DNA of 64,000 nucleotides from Vicia villosa. Its lineage: Eukaryota; Streptophyta; Magnoliopsida; Fabales; Fabaceae. Shown here piece by piece: positions 21,954 through 34,380 of this stretch (positions are counted from its first letter, which is position 1; the number at the start of each line of letters is the position of its first letter). Location: positions 31,138,245 to 31,202,244 of the forward strand of contig NC_081185.1 of NCBI RefSeq assembly GCF_029867415.1, written 5' to 3'. Below the pieces are notes generated by a model. It saw only the letters and a list, made by a program, of their open reading frames with translations, did not search any database and was not told the origin of the DNA. Both the position numbers and the translations under genes were made by a program.

Positions 21954-23492
21954 GGCAAAAGGTTCAGAGCATTTGGATGTAGAGAGCTTGCTTAGTGAAG
22001 TAAGTTTGGTTTCTTAAGCATGAAGAAATTTCAAAGAATATTAAGATGTGATCATTGCATTTTCGAGCTAGCTCCCTATCCCTTGATCTCTTGTGATCTT
22101 AGGGAACATTTCTGATGCAGAGTGTGATCCAATTGGTTGGTGAGAAGATTCCTTTGGTGATTCATCCATTTGCCATAAATTCCCAAATGTAATCATTACA
22201 TAATCACATGTTCTTGTTTTGGGAATATTCTCCAATCCTCATGCCATGGTGAAAATGAATGCATGGCATATTTTCTTATGTGTTATGGGTCGTGTAGCAT
22301 CCATTAGTGAAGTCATTTTCACAATTTTGCAAAGTTTCAAAATGGTACATGACCTATAATTTCACTTCATGAGGCCAACTTTGAACAAGCATAACTCCTA
22401 GCTCAAAATGAATTTGGAGAAGGTTGAGCATAATTTGGAAAGCCCTTAACATGTACTTCTATTCATTAGTTTGGGGTTTCTTCAGAATCATTTGGGAAAT
22501 TTGTGAAAAAAGGGCCTAAAGTTGGAAGAAAACTAGGTTAAAAACACTTAGAATTTTTTCTAAGTTTTTATGACCTATAACTTCCAAAGCCTAAATCTCT
22601 CAAATGATTGATCTCTTGAAAAAAGTTGCTATGTAAGGATATGTTTTATTTGATGAGATCTACAACTTTCATGTTGGAAGTTTTTTGAGTTGTGTAGGGG
22701 AAATTTTGAGATCCATGAATTAGGTCAAAATGCACTAGTTTGACTTTTTGATCCTTGATGATTTTTCTTGATTTTCTTTGGCAAAATGACTTCAATAATC
22801 ATATATTGATGATGTTGTTCTTTAAAAGTCATGTTTTGACCAAAACCTTAAAAGTCAAAGGTGATCTTGTACAGTTGACTTTTTTCCAAATGAAATGAAA
22901 TTTTGGGCTTTTGTGTTGAATCAAACTCTCCTCCTCAAATGGATGATATGAATGGATTATATTGAAGTAATAGAGGTTCTTGAGCCATGTTTTAAGTGGT
23001 GGATCCATGTCCTGATTAAAAGTCAACTGTGCAAGTGAATTAGGTCTGAAACCCTAATTGTCGACCAGATGAAATTGATGACTGTAGATCTTGAATTGAA
23101 GTGTAATGCCCTATGGATATTGTCATATGGATCATTTGAAGATGATTGAAGCCTTTGAGTGATGCCCTGGAGCTTTTTAGGGTTTCCCAAATGTGGTCCC
23201 TGATTGCAGTCCTTGATGGGCTCAAAACCCCAGATTGTTGAACTAAGGAAACCCGAGTCCAGATGATTGGTGTCTAATCAATCATAGGTGAATAGAATGA
23301 AGCTTTTGAGTCCTATGATTGTATTAGGGACTAATAATTTTATTGATTGATCCTTTGCCTGTGCTCTTTTGTCCTTGAACATCCTTGATTAAGTGCCAGA
23401 TGACTAAGTGACTGCTCTGAGCATTTGTTTTGAATTTGATGAAAAGTCTGGAGGTGTGACATCTCAGGGGCGGTCAAAATTAGGGTATGACA

Positions 23493-23506
23493 GATGCCCC
23501 TATTTA
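23493..23506 (-). other. Ogre polypurine tract
   Basis: Minus-strand TAAATAGGGGCATC directly before the LTR start. It shares AGGGGCA with the PPTs at 727-738 and 44091-44104. Confidence 0.75.
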
Positions 23507-23928
23507 AGTTTATTTCATCCGAAGGGAGAAAGATTGACATCTTGATCTCTCCTGCGTGAAAGAGACTTAAATACCAAAGAATGCCCGAATTTTGGGCGTT
23601 CCTGAGATGTTGTAGTGATAATAAAATCCTTGCATGACTTGATCCCGTTGTTGCACTTGGCGGGGGATAAGGAGTCAGACTCCTCCCTTTGTTTCGGATG
23701 CTTTGATTGCGAAACTGGTCTTATCTGTAATTTTGGACAATATCTTAGATAAAGAGAAAATTTCCAACGGTAAGTTTCCTCATCAAACTTCTCGCCGATG
23801 TCTATCTGAGAGATGCCATTTGATGGATGACAAGAAACTTCCTCATTCTTTTCTTTAATGTGATATCTTCAAAGAAAGCCATATGACCATGCGTCCTTTT
23901 GAGGAGCTAATGACTTTTCTTGAAAGCG

Positions 23929-24910
23929 GATGAACTGTCTTCAGAACGAAAAACTTCCATTCATCGACTTATGCTGGAGGAATCTGAACTATCTTCTTGA
24001 CGAAGACTGCCATTCATTTACTCCGCTGAGGAGTTAACAAACTATTTTCTAGGAGGAAAACTGCCATTTGTCGACCCTGATGGGGGTGAAACATCTTGTA
24101 AGCAAACAAACTGTTTCTTGCAAAGGAACTGCCATTTGCCTATTCCTTGGGTACTAAACAGACAAACTGTCTTTCTTGAGAAGGACTGCCATTTGTCAAT
24201 CGCTAGGGGAACAAACTGTCTTCTGCTGAAAGAGACTGCCATTTGTTGACCTTGCCAGGAAGTTGAAAAGTGAACAAACAGTCTTCTGTTGAAAGAGACT
24301 GCCATTTGTCAACTTTGTTGAGGAATTCATAAACGAAACGAACTGTCTTCGTGAAGAAGGCTGCCATTTGTTGACTCTGCTTAGGAAAAAGTGAGCAAAC
24401 TGTCTTCTACTGAAAGAGACAGCCATTCACTCAACTTTGTTGAGGAATCTTTAAGCGAAACGAACTGTCTTCGTAAAGAAGGCTGCCATTCATTATCTCC
24501 GCTGGAAAAGGTGAGCAAATTGTCTTCTGCTGAAAGAGACTGTCATTTGCCGACTTTAAATAAGGATCCGGAAACGAACTGTCCTCGTGAAGAAGACTGC
24601 CATTCGTTATCTTCTGTAGGAAGAAAGTGAGCAAACTGTCTTCTGCTGAAAGAGACTGCCATTCGCTCAACTTTAATAAAGAATCCTTAAACGAACTGTC
24701 TTCGTGAAGAAGACTGCCATTCGTTATCTTCACTTGGAAGAAGTGAGCAAACTGTCTTATACTGAAAGAGACTGCCATTTACTGACTTTTGTGGGGAAAT
24801 TCGAAAGCGGTCAAACTATCTTCCGGAGAAGACTGCCAACTATCGACTCGTTAGAGAATCCCAGTTGGGGAATCCCAAAAGTGGACAAACTATCTTCATG
24901 AGGAAGACTA
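23929..24910 (-). repeat. hairpin repeat array in Ogre 3' untranslated region
   Basis: About eighteen units share a core like CTGTCTTC...GAAGACTGCC, in which GTCTTC and GAAGAC can pair, spaced 45-65 bp apart. Outside the core, stems vary yet remain complementary: GATGAA/TTCATC (23929, 23960), GACAAA/TTTGTC (24161, 24192), AACAAA/TTTGTT (24210, 24242), GCAAA/TTTGC (24515, 24546), AACGAA/TTCGTT (24573, 24603). Some units have imperfect arms. Weaker copies continue to about 25060. Translations on either strand here are artefacts. Confidence 0.8.
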
Positions 24911-25060
24911 CCATTTGTCGACTTTGCTCGGGAACAACAATAGTAATGAATAAACTATCTCTTTGAGGGAGATTACCGCTTGCTGACTTGCTGGGGAATC
25001 CTGGTGTATGAACTGTCTTCATGAAGAAGAGTGTTCTTTCACGACTCGCAGGGGAAACTT

Positions 25061-26023
25061 GAGTAGATGTCCAAGTGACTCGAGCAATAACAGGATCAAA
25101 GCCTAACCAGACTATGCTAACTGTGCAGTCATGTGATATGATCCGTAAAGAATGTATGAATGTTATGAAGATTATAAAATGTAAAGTGAATGTGAATAGC
25201 ATTGTCGCGGATGTGAAATCATGTGGTACGACTTGAATTTTGATGATCAGAAGATGTATTCTTCTTGTAAATTTGCACTCCATTGGGGGTACCGGGTTAC
25301 TGGTTGTCCGCTGTTTGAAGTGAGTGACATGACTTGAAGTGAAGATCCGTTATCGGGAGATGTTCGCAAAGCGACCTCATGGGGAATTTTGTTCCCGGAG
25401 TCTCAATCGTTCTTGGAGCAACTGTTTGCTTTCTTCCTATTGTTTGTAAACCTTAGAAAGAAAATTTCACCTTTATTTTGCAAGTAAATTCATTTTATTT
25501 TATGAAAACATTTGTTTCAAGGAAAATGACTATCAGTCCTAAAAAATGCATTTTAAGAAACTGAATAAGACTCGATTGCAAAGAAAAGGCACAGGGCTCA
25601 AATTATTATTTATGGAATGGTAATCAGCCAAATGCTTGATCCCATGGAGTATTTACAAAGTTGGAAATTGGTCATTTTCGGGAAAAGGGCTACGATGAAA
25701 CGTGACGACCTTTATCTTTCCCTTCCACTCGGAGTTGTTCTGTATTCGTGCTTCGTAGAAGATGACCCACTAATGATGAATACTCCGCTATGGATTTTCG
25801 AATGATCAAGTTTGTTCTGAACACAGTTACTTGCCATATATCCCTAACTTTTGCGTAGACTACCCCTTTCGGGTTTTAAGTTTACCGGGATTGATTATAT
25901 ATTTTTTATGTCTCTAACTTTTGCCTCAATCGCCCTTTCGGGTTTTCAATTCACCGAGACGCTCTTTTTTGCCTAAGCTGCTCTTTGTGAGTTTTCAACT
26001 TAGCGAGCAGTTCTTTTAATTAT
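25061..26023 (-). other. Ogre 3' untranslated region, no ORF
   Basis: Between the hairpin array and the integrase stop. It contains short repeated CCCTAACTTTTGC / CTTTCGGGTTTT words (25840-25990). Similar words appear at 47255-47400 in the young non-coding element, which supports common descent of the two 3' regions. No protein is recognised. Confidence 0.6.
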
Positions 26024-27407
26024 TTAGGTGAAGTATTTCTTGACTGCGTCGACGTTCACAGGACGGGTGAATTCTTCTCCATCCATAGTCGTGAGTATTA
26101 AGGCTCCTTCCGAGAAAGCTCTCTTGACCACGTATGGGCCGTCATAATTGGGAGTCAATTTGCCCCTAGAATCTGTGAGAAAAGATTGAATCTTTTTTAG
26201 TACAAGGTCGCCTTCTTTGATTGTGCAAGGTCGAACCTTTTTCTTAAAAGCTTTCTTCATTCTTTGTTGATATAGCTGTCCGTGGCATAAAGCTGTCATG
26301 CGCTTTTCTTCGATTAAGGTCAACTCATCGAATCTATTTTGACACCACTCGGCTTCTGTTAATTTTTCCTCCATCAAGACTCTCATAGATGGGATCTTAA
26401 CCTCTATGGGTAGGACTGCATCCATGCCATATACAAGGGAGAAAGGAGTTGCTCTAGTCAAAGTACGTATAGATGTACGGTAACCATGAAGAGCAAACGG
26501 GAGCATTTCATGCCAATCTTTGTAAGTGATGACCATTTTCTGAATGATTTTCTTGATGTTTTTGTTAGCTGCTTCTACAGCCCCATTCATCTTTGGTCTG
26601 TAAGGAGATGAGTTGTGATGTTCAATCTTGAATTTTTCACAAAGTTCCTTCATTATTTTGTTATTCAAATTCGACCCATTGTTAGTGATTATCTTGCTAG
26701 GAATGCCGTAGCAACAGATGATGTGATTTTTGATAAACCTGACGTCAACTTGTCTTGTAACGTTTGCATATGAAGCTGCTTCGACCCACTTGGTGAAATA
26801 GTCTATGGCTACCAAGATGAAGCGATGTCCTTTGGACGCTTTTGGCTCGATCATTCCGATCATGTCGATTCCCCACATGGAGAAAGGCCAAGGGGAAGAG
26901 AGTATATTGAGAAGACATGGTGGCACATGAATTCTATCGGTGTAAATCTGACATTTGTGACACCTCTTTGCATACTAGTAGCAATCTGACTCCATCGTCA
27001 GCGAATAATAATCCCGCTCTCAATATTTTCCTTGTCATGGTGTGTCCATTGGTGTGAGTACCAATGGAACCTTCATGTATTTCTCTCATGAGTGTTTCTG
27101 CTTCGTTCTTGTCAATGCATCTGAGCAGAACCATGTCGAAATTTCTCTTGTACAGAACATCTTCATTCAGGAAGAATCTTCCAGCTAACATTCTCAAAGT
27201 TTTTCTATCTTTCTTTGACGCCCCAAGAGGGTACTCTTGCCTTTGAAGAAAGTTTTTGATGTCGTGATACCACGGTTTGTCGTCGATGATTTCTTCTACT
27301 GTGAAAACATGAGCGGGCCTATCCAGGCGCATAACATCGATCCGAGGAATGTCATTCCAATGATTTATCTTAATCATGGGAGAGAGTGTGGCTAATGCAT
27401 CAGCCAA
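26024..27407 (-). pseudogene. int: Ogre integrase (frameshifted, active-site Asp lost)
   Basis: Inserts the cDNA into the genome. The N-terminal part reads HEGSIGTHTNGHTM with the first His of the HHCC finger. The frame changes near 27015, after which the Cys pair (CHKC) is found in the frame used to the end, with a TAG just before it. The catalytic core from about 26900 has the first Asp in WGIDMIG. The second reads ITNNGS (codon 26681-26683 AAC) where functional relatives have ITDNGS, so the DDE triad is broken. The Glu in GAVEAANK is kept. The C-terminal part ends with a Lys-Tyr-Phe-Thr tail at 26024. No chromodomain is seen, as expected for the Tat/Ogre clade. Confidence 0.88.
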
Positions 27408-29490
27408 GTTATTTTCTTCACGAGGAATGTGATGAAAATCTACCCTGTCGAAGAATGGTCACAATCTTCTTGCGTAGTCTTTGTAAGGGATTAGCCCAGG
27501 TTGGTGTGTTTCCCATTCTCCTTTGATTTGATTGATGACCAAAGCAGAATCTCCGTATACATCTAAGTTTTTTATTCTTAGATCCACGGCTTCTTCGAGA
27601 CCCATGATGCAAGCTTCATATTCGGCCTTATTGTTTGTGCATTTGAAAGTTAATCCGGCGGTAAATGGAATATGGGTACCTTGAGGGGTAACAATGATTG
27701 CCCCAATTCCTCGTCCATAAGCATTGACAGCTCCGTCAAAGATCAAGCCCCACTGGGATCCTATCTCAGGTCCTTCGTCTGGTAGCGGCTCGTCGTAGTC
27801 TTTCATCTTGAGGTACATGACGTCCTCGTCCGGAAAGTCAAAACTTGTTGATTCATGACCATTGAGTGGGTGGTGAGCCAGGTGCTCAGCTAGGATGCTT
27901 CCTTTCACGGCTTTCTGTGCGTGATACTCAATGTCGTATTTTGATAACAGCATCTGCCAACGGGCAATTCTCCTAGTTAAGGCAGGCTTTTCAAAGATGT
28001 ACTTGATTGGATCCATATGGGAGATCAACCAAGTAGTATGTCGAATCATGTACTGGCAGAGACGCTTGGCAGCCTAGGCCAAAGCACAACAGGTTTTCTC
28101 GAGCATGGAGTAGCGGGATTCACAGTCAGTGAATTTCTTGCTCAGGTAGTAGATGGCATGCTCTTTTCTTCTCATCTCGTCTTGCTGTCCAAGGACACAA
28201 CCCATGGAATCTTCTAAGACGCTTAAGTACATTATCAAAGGTATTCCTTCCACTGGAGGAGACAGGATGGGTGGTTCGAGCAGATATTCCTTAATGTTGT
28301 CGAACGCTTTCTGACAATCGTCTGTCCGGACGCAACTTTGATTTTTCCGTAGAAGTTTGAAAATTGGAGCACAAGTTGCAGTCATGAGATATATGAATCT
28401 CGAGATGTAATTCAGACGTCCAAGAAATCCTCTAACTTGTTTCTCAGTTCTGGGTGAAGGCATTTCTTGAATTGCCTTGACTTTATCTAGATCTACTTCA
28501 ATTCCTCGTTTGCTGACAATGAAACCAAGGAGTTTTCCTGAGTAGACACCAAAGGTACACTTGTTGGGATTCAGGCGAAGCTGAAACTTTCGTAAGCGTT
28601 GAAATAACTTTGTCAGATTCTGTATATGATCTTCCTCATTTTCTGATTTGGCAATCATGTTATCCACATAGACTTCCACTTCCTTATGCATCATGTCGTG
28701 GAAAAGTGTAGTCATGGCTCTTTGATATGTTGCCCCTGCGTTCTTTAGTCCAAAAGGCATAATGCGGTAGCAGAACGTGCCCCAGGGGGTGATGAAAGCT
28801 GTTTTCTCCATGTCTTCAGGTGCCATTTTGATTTGGTTGTATCCAGAAAATCCGTCCATAAATGAGAAAACTTTGGATTTTGCTGTACTGTCAACCAACA
28901 TGTCGATATGTGGTAAAGGAAAATCATCCTTAGGGCTAGCTTTGTTCAAATCTCTGTAGTCGACGAACATGCGGACTTTTCCGTCTTTCTTAGGAACGGG
29001 AACAATGTTAGCTACTCACTGAGGGTATTCTGAATTGACGAGGAAACCAGCGTTGATTTGCTTTTGAACTTCCTCTTTGATTTTCATGGCCATCTCCGGA
29101 TGAGTTCTTCTCAATTTTTGCTTGACCGAAGGGCATTCTGATTTTAATGGCAAGTGATGCTCCACTATACTGGTATCCAACCCTGGAATATCTTGATAAG
29201 ACCAAGCGAAGACATCTGAGAATTCTTTGAGCAGCTGTATCAAACTCTCTCTGATCTCTGAACTGAGTGAAGCTCCAATCTTAACCTCTTTCATGTTTCC
29301 ATCGGAAGCAAAGTTAATGATCTCTAGAGGCTCATTGTATGGCTGAATGGCCTCTTCCCTTTGTTGAAGTAACCGAGAAATTTCCTTTGATACCTCTTCG
29401 TCTTCTTCTTCCTCTGCCTCGAATACAGGAAACCCAAAGCTTGGAGAAGTCATACGATCGCACGTTTCAACGGGGTGTTTTATGATTAAT
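27408..29490 (-). pseudogene. pol: Ogre reverse transcriptase and RNase H (broken)
   Basis: Starts at the putative splice acceptor (29490). Residues before the RT are acidic (EAEEEEDEEV). The RT core has VDYRDLNKASPKDDFPLP and YQRAMTTLFHDMM. The catalytic box reads YVDN (28659-28670) instead of YVDD, which should abolish polymerisation. In-frame stops replace Trp at 29016-29018 (TGA, between YPQ and VANIVPVPKKDG) and at 28074-28076 (TAG, after ALA). RNase H follows (LSKYDIEYHAQKAVKGSILAEHL-type connection), then a second RNase H-like domain with IFDGAVNAYGRGIGAII and a Glu in KAEYEA. A TGA lies near 27459. The double RNase H arrangement is known for the Tat lineage. Confidence 0.88.
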
Positions 29491-29823
29491 CTGCATATGT
29501 GTGATGGGTTTTATTTAGACAACGAGGGAAGACTCGGTGTATGCAGTTAATGGAATATTTTGATTTTTTTTTAGGGTGTTTTTTAGGATTACCAATTTCC
29601 GAAAAAAAAAAAGAAAAGGGAAAAACTAACGAAGGAACAAAATGACATTTTTATTTATCGACAGTCACTTCTTGAAACAAAGACCCTATAAAACAAAACT
29701 CTATTGCTTTGGGCAAAGCAAAGAGGGACATTTTCCTAAGAAATAGTAAAATGCAAAGCCCTATGAAACATCTCTTCACCCTGGGCTATGGTGAAAGGAC
29801 AAAATAACGGTGAAAGTTCCTAC
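29491..29823 (-). other. putative Ogre intron between protease and RT exons (333 bp)
   Basis: On the minus strand a GT donor (29823-29822, context CTAA/GTAGGA) and an AG acceptor (29492-29491, context CATATGCAG) bound an AT-rich, stop-filled stretch. The donor leaves two bases of a codon and the acceptor supplies one, so joining keeps the frame open into the RT exon at 29490. An intron at this place is an established Ogre trait; the exact sites here are my inference. Confidence 0.65.
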
Positions 29824-32800
29824 TTAGGAGTGCGAACAACAGTCGAAACTTCAACAGCCGTCCAATAATGGCGAACCCCATTGTGCACTAGGTAATCTGG
29901 AACCTTAGGCTTGAGTTGGCCTGTGGTAGGTCTTGATTTACCAACCACTGTCTTTGCAACACTCAGACGATCTTCTTCTACTTCAGCAGACTGAGCAGTG
30001 TGAGCATACCCATTTCCAAGTGGAGTATGTCGGATTTTCTTTTGAGGAAACTTCTAATCTTCTGAATGGAGAGACTCGTTGTCAGAGACACTTTCGAGAT
30101 CATCCTCTTCTGTATTTTGGTTTTGCTCTTCTCCCAAGATGGCATTGGCTAGGTATGTAAACTCTAAATCTGTAGCCTCTGTGGGTGACTTGGGGATATA
30201 ATCCTCAATGATGACTTCACCAGTCGATGATGATGAATAGCAAGGGTTATATATCTCTTTTGGCTGAGTGAGGTACTCGTAATCAATGTTCCATCCAGTC
30301 GGAACAATGTCTTCAAAAGAGATTTTTGAACTTTTAAGAGCGGAGTATTTCACCATGTAGTCGAACTTTCCGCTTGGTTCTCCTAATGTATCCCAAGTTT
30401 CTTCGGGGATAGGAGGAACTTCTTCTGATGAACCATGACTTCTGGTGGTGAAGCTGTTGGTAACTTCGTCACTGCTTGGTTGATTCTTACTTTCAGATCC
30501 TTTAGTTCGATAACAGCAAGGTGAATCAGACTCTGGTAAGGAGACGTATCCTGCTTTGTGAAGATAGGATAGCCATTCCTCTTCATCGGTGTTTTCCGTA
30601 CCGATGGTATTGACTGTTTGTTGAACAGGTTGAAGAAAACCTCCGCTGTGGAAAGTTTCTTGAATTGGAAGAACTACCTCAATTCCTGGCCTTTGATGAT
30701 GTTGGAAAGAATCCAACTCCTGTTCTGTTCTTGTTGTTGGTAGGAATCTCAATGTGCCCCCAACCACTGGTAGTGCCATCCTTTACAACTTGGATTGCAT
30801 CTTTGTAGGAAGAAATAGACGCTGCTTTCTCCTTTACCTTTTCCTTATCCAAGGAAAGTGCTTGGAATTTAGTTCCAGTGACTTCTTTTGGTTCTATGTC
30901 GGAGAATGATGACAGGTTTCTGACGATCAGAGCTTGTTCTCCACATACGGTTACCAATTTGTCATTTCGTATGAACTTCAGTTTCTGATGAAGCGTTGAA
31001 GTAATTGCCCCAGCCTCATGAATCCATGGGAGACCTAGCAAACAACTGTATTGTGCTGGGATATCCATAACTTGGAAAGTGATTTTGAACGTCTGAGGTC
31101 CAATAGTTATGGGAAGATCTACTTCTCCAAAAACTGACTTCCTCGATCCATCGAACGCCTTGACGATGACGTGACTGTTCCTTAGCGGGTAATCTTTGAA
31201 GGATAATCTTGACAATGTTGATTTCGGCATGACATTGAGAGAGGATCCATTGTCTATTAGGACTCCTGTGAGTATATCATTCATGCAGCCAACTGAGATG
31301 TGAAGTGGAAGGTTTTGGTCCACTCCTTCTTCAGGAAGATCTTCGTCACAGAAACTCAGGTTAGTTCCTGCGGAGATGTTGGCAATGATGTTGTTGAATT
31401 TCCCCACGGTAACACCAGGTTCTACGAAAGCTTGTTCCAAAACTTTCTGTAGAGCTTCCCTATGAGCTTCAGAACTCAATAGCGGGGAGAGAACAGATAT
31501 CCCAGACGGAGTATGTAGCAGTTGATCTACAATGTTGTACTCACTCCTCTGGATTAACTTCAAGATCTCATCATTTTATTTTGCTTGAACAGCATTGGTC
31601 GGATGATTGTCTTGCCTATGTGGTGCTTCTTCCGAAGGTTTCTCCACATTTTCTGTTGTTCTATTGAAGACTCGTCCACTTCTAGTGACTCGACTAACGT
31701 CAGCAATGTTGACAACAGACGGTAATGGTATTTCCTTACCATTTTCAATGAATGTAGCATTGTACTTATATGGTATAGCCTTGCTGGACTCATACGATAC
31801 AGGACCTGGTAAGTAGATGACTAACGGAGCAATTGTTGTCTTCCTGCTGTCATACTTGACTTGCATTGGTTCAACTTGATTGATTTGAGGAGATACGATA
31901 AAGACTTCGTCATCTTCTCTGTTGGCAAGAATTGTAATGGTTTTATCATCCATCAGCTTCTGAATGTCGTTGCGAATGCACAAACATCCTCGTGAATTTC
32001 TTCAACAAGTTCTGCATCTACTGTAAGGATGGAAATTTGTTCCAAAGTAGGCAAGTCCATTTAAAGTCTTATGGAACCTGACTACCGATCCTTCGATATC
32101 TTCAACTTTGTAGATCTTGTATTCTCCTAGACATCCTTGAACCATGTTGACGTCGTACTCAGTTTTGACTCGGATGTGTTGAATCCATCCTAAGTCCATT
32201 TGTTCTTGTAATGCATCTTGAACTACAGCACATCCTTGATTATTCTTTGGACAAATTTCACATGTGAAGTAGTTGTGAGGTGGTACGTGGCCGTATCCAG
32301 CTTGTCTAGCGTGCATTTTGACGAGATTTTCCCCTATCTGACGAATTTCGTAGATTTGAATGACGTTGGGGTGTTGATCTATCAAATTCACTGAAGCTTA
32401 TTTATGCAGCGGCAAAGGATTTGCTTGGACGTTAGGATTAGAATCTTTGAAGGATAGCATTCCGCTTTTCACTAATCTTTGAACGTCGGCCTTGAAACTG
32501 AAGCAGTTCTCAATGCCGTTACCTGGTGCCCCCTGATGATAGGGACAAGATTGGTCAGCCTTGAACCAAGGTGATGATTCATACGCTGGATTTGGAGGAC
32601 TCTTTGTCTGGATGAGTCCTTTCACCAGTAGTGTTGGAAATAATTCCGCATACCGCATTGGTATGGGGTCAAAGGGAGGATACCTTTGTGCCCGATTGTT
32701 GTTGAAATTTGGAGGTCGAACCTGTTGCTGAGGTTGTTGCGACCTTTGTTGAAATGGTTGTTGAGAAACCTGAGGTTGATAAGATGGCGCTGAGTTAACA

Positions 32801-34029
32801 ACCGGAGTTATCGTAGCAATTTGAGGTGGAAACTTCTTCTTAGATTTGTGCAAGACATTGCTAACATCTTGATCCTTTTTCTTCTAGAAAGAACATCCAT
32901 ACTTCCTTGGATCAATAGAAGATTCTGGTTCTTTGTTCAAGCGTCCTTCTCGAACTGCTTCTTCTAAACGTACGCCCATGTTTACCATCTCGGTAAAGTC
33001 ACTAGGTGCACTTGCAACCATTCGTCCGTAATAGAATGGACTCAAATTCTTGAGATAGATCTTTGTCATTTCTTTCTCTTCAAGTGGATGACAAATTTGA
33101 GCAGCAACTTCACGCCATCTCTGAGCGTATTCTTTGAAGCTCTCTCTATCCTTTTGAGTCATGGCCCGGAGTTGATCTCTGTCGGGAGCCATGTCCAGAT
33201 TGTACTTATACTGTTTGACGAAGGCCTCTCCGAGGTCTCGAAAAGTACGAATCTCTGAACTGTCCAAGTTCATGTACCATTTGAGTGCAGCACCAGTCAG
33301 GCTGTCTTGAAAATAATGAATGAGCAATTGTTAATTATCAGTCTGAGTTGACATCCTTCGAGCGTACATCACGAGGTGATTTTGTGGGCATGAATTCCCT
33401 TTGTACTTCTCGAAATCTGGTACTTTGAATTTGTGAGGAATCTTAACATTTGGAACCAGACAGAGGTCTGCAGCATTCTTTCCAAATAGATCCTGTCCTC
33501 GGAGAGTCTTGAGTTCCTTCTGCATTTGCAGAAACTGTTCTTGGAACTCGTCCAATCTTTCATATACGCCAGCGTCCTCACTGGGAGTGTGAAGATATAC
33601 TTGTCCGCCCGGTGGAGGAAAAGTATGCATAATGGGCTGTGGAGAAGCCATGACAGCAGATCTTGGTATCTCAGCATTCTGTTGTGCGTAACCCATTGCT
33701 GTTGCTCTTGGAACTTCAATTTCCAGAGGTCTGTAGCCCTCCGGTGGATGCATCTCCGTTGTAACTCTTGGAACCTCAGAAACTGGGGGTATGTACCCAT
33801 CTGGAATAAAGTTATACGGCATGCCCCAAGGTCGGTTAGGCGGCATGGTATATTGAGGAATAGGAGTAGAAACAATCTCGGAAACCACAGTCCTTTGTGG
33901 TTCTTCTGGTGTTGGTCGACTTTGTGCAACCACCAGGGCTTCTACCATAACGTTGATCCTTTCAACGGATTCCTTGAGAGTAGTAACCTCTTCTCTGAGT
34001 TCTCCGTTCTCTTGCTCTATGTCGTCCAT
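29824..34029 (-). pseudogene. gag-pro: Ogre gag-protease (five stops, one frameshift)
   Basis: ATG at 34029 opens with a coiled-coil-like stretch (EQENGELREEV), then a Pro-rich part. The gag core is around 33400-32900 (KVPDFEKYKG, WYMNLDSSEIRTFRDL, YAQRWREVAAQI). A Gln/Pro-rich part follows (32850-32700), then a Cys-containing segment (PYHQGAPGNGIENC). Protease lies near 31250 with active-site motif IDNGSSLNVMPKS and the later LLGLPWIHEAG. In-frame stops lie at 33331, 32884, 32398, 32002 and 31576. Near 30690-30720 a frameshift moves the tail to another frame (30779-30054), where a further TAG at 30054 precedes the donor site. DNG in place of DSG/DTG is, from memory, usual in this clade. Confidence 0.85.
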
Positions 34030-34380
34030 CCTTTTCTTGCGACTTGAACGAGTGTTGTATGAATGATACAGCTTGAATGCCTTTGTTCTTCACCTCCTTC
34101 TCCTCCTCTCTTTCTGGAGAAAGGAAAGTGACGATTAGATCCGCGACAATTCTCGTGTCAGTGCGTACGACTAAAGTGATGCATGATGTGCAATTAAGTT
34201 AATATTTTTCAAGGAAACACCATAATTACATTATGAAACATCAAACTTTTTATTGATTAAGCGAAAATGCCATTTTTTACACACTTTGAAAAGGGAAATA
34301 CAGAGAAATAGAGAGAAAGGACTATAAAACTTTGACGAAGAGCCGACTTCACGTTCTAACATTTTCTTCTGTTTCTTGAG

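Larger units (their letters stand above)
20749..23492 (-). repeat. Ogre 3' LTR, truncated
   Basis: The minus-strand start TGTCATACCCTAATTTTGACC (at 23492) abuts the PPT. The last 490 bp (about 23003-23492) are nearly identical to 53840-54329, the matching part of the 5' LTR. The rest aligns with the solo LTR 10060-14863 as far as its position ~12095, so about 2 kb of the LTR's 3' end is missing on the left. The exact joint with Sirevirus sequence lies between 20749 and about 20770. Confidence 0.8.

Noticed and set aside
24042..25283. Small proteins with repeated MAVSFSRRQF units
   Set aside because: Translation of the Ogre 3' hairpin array.
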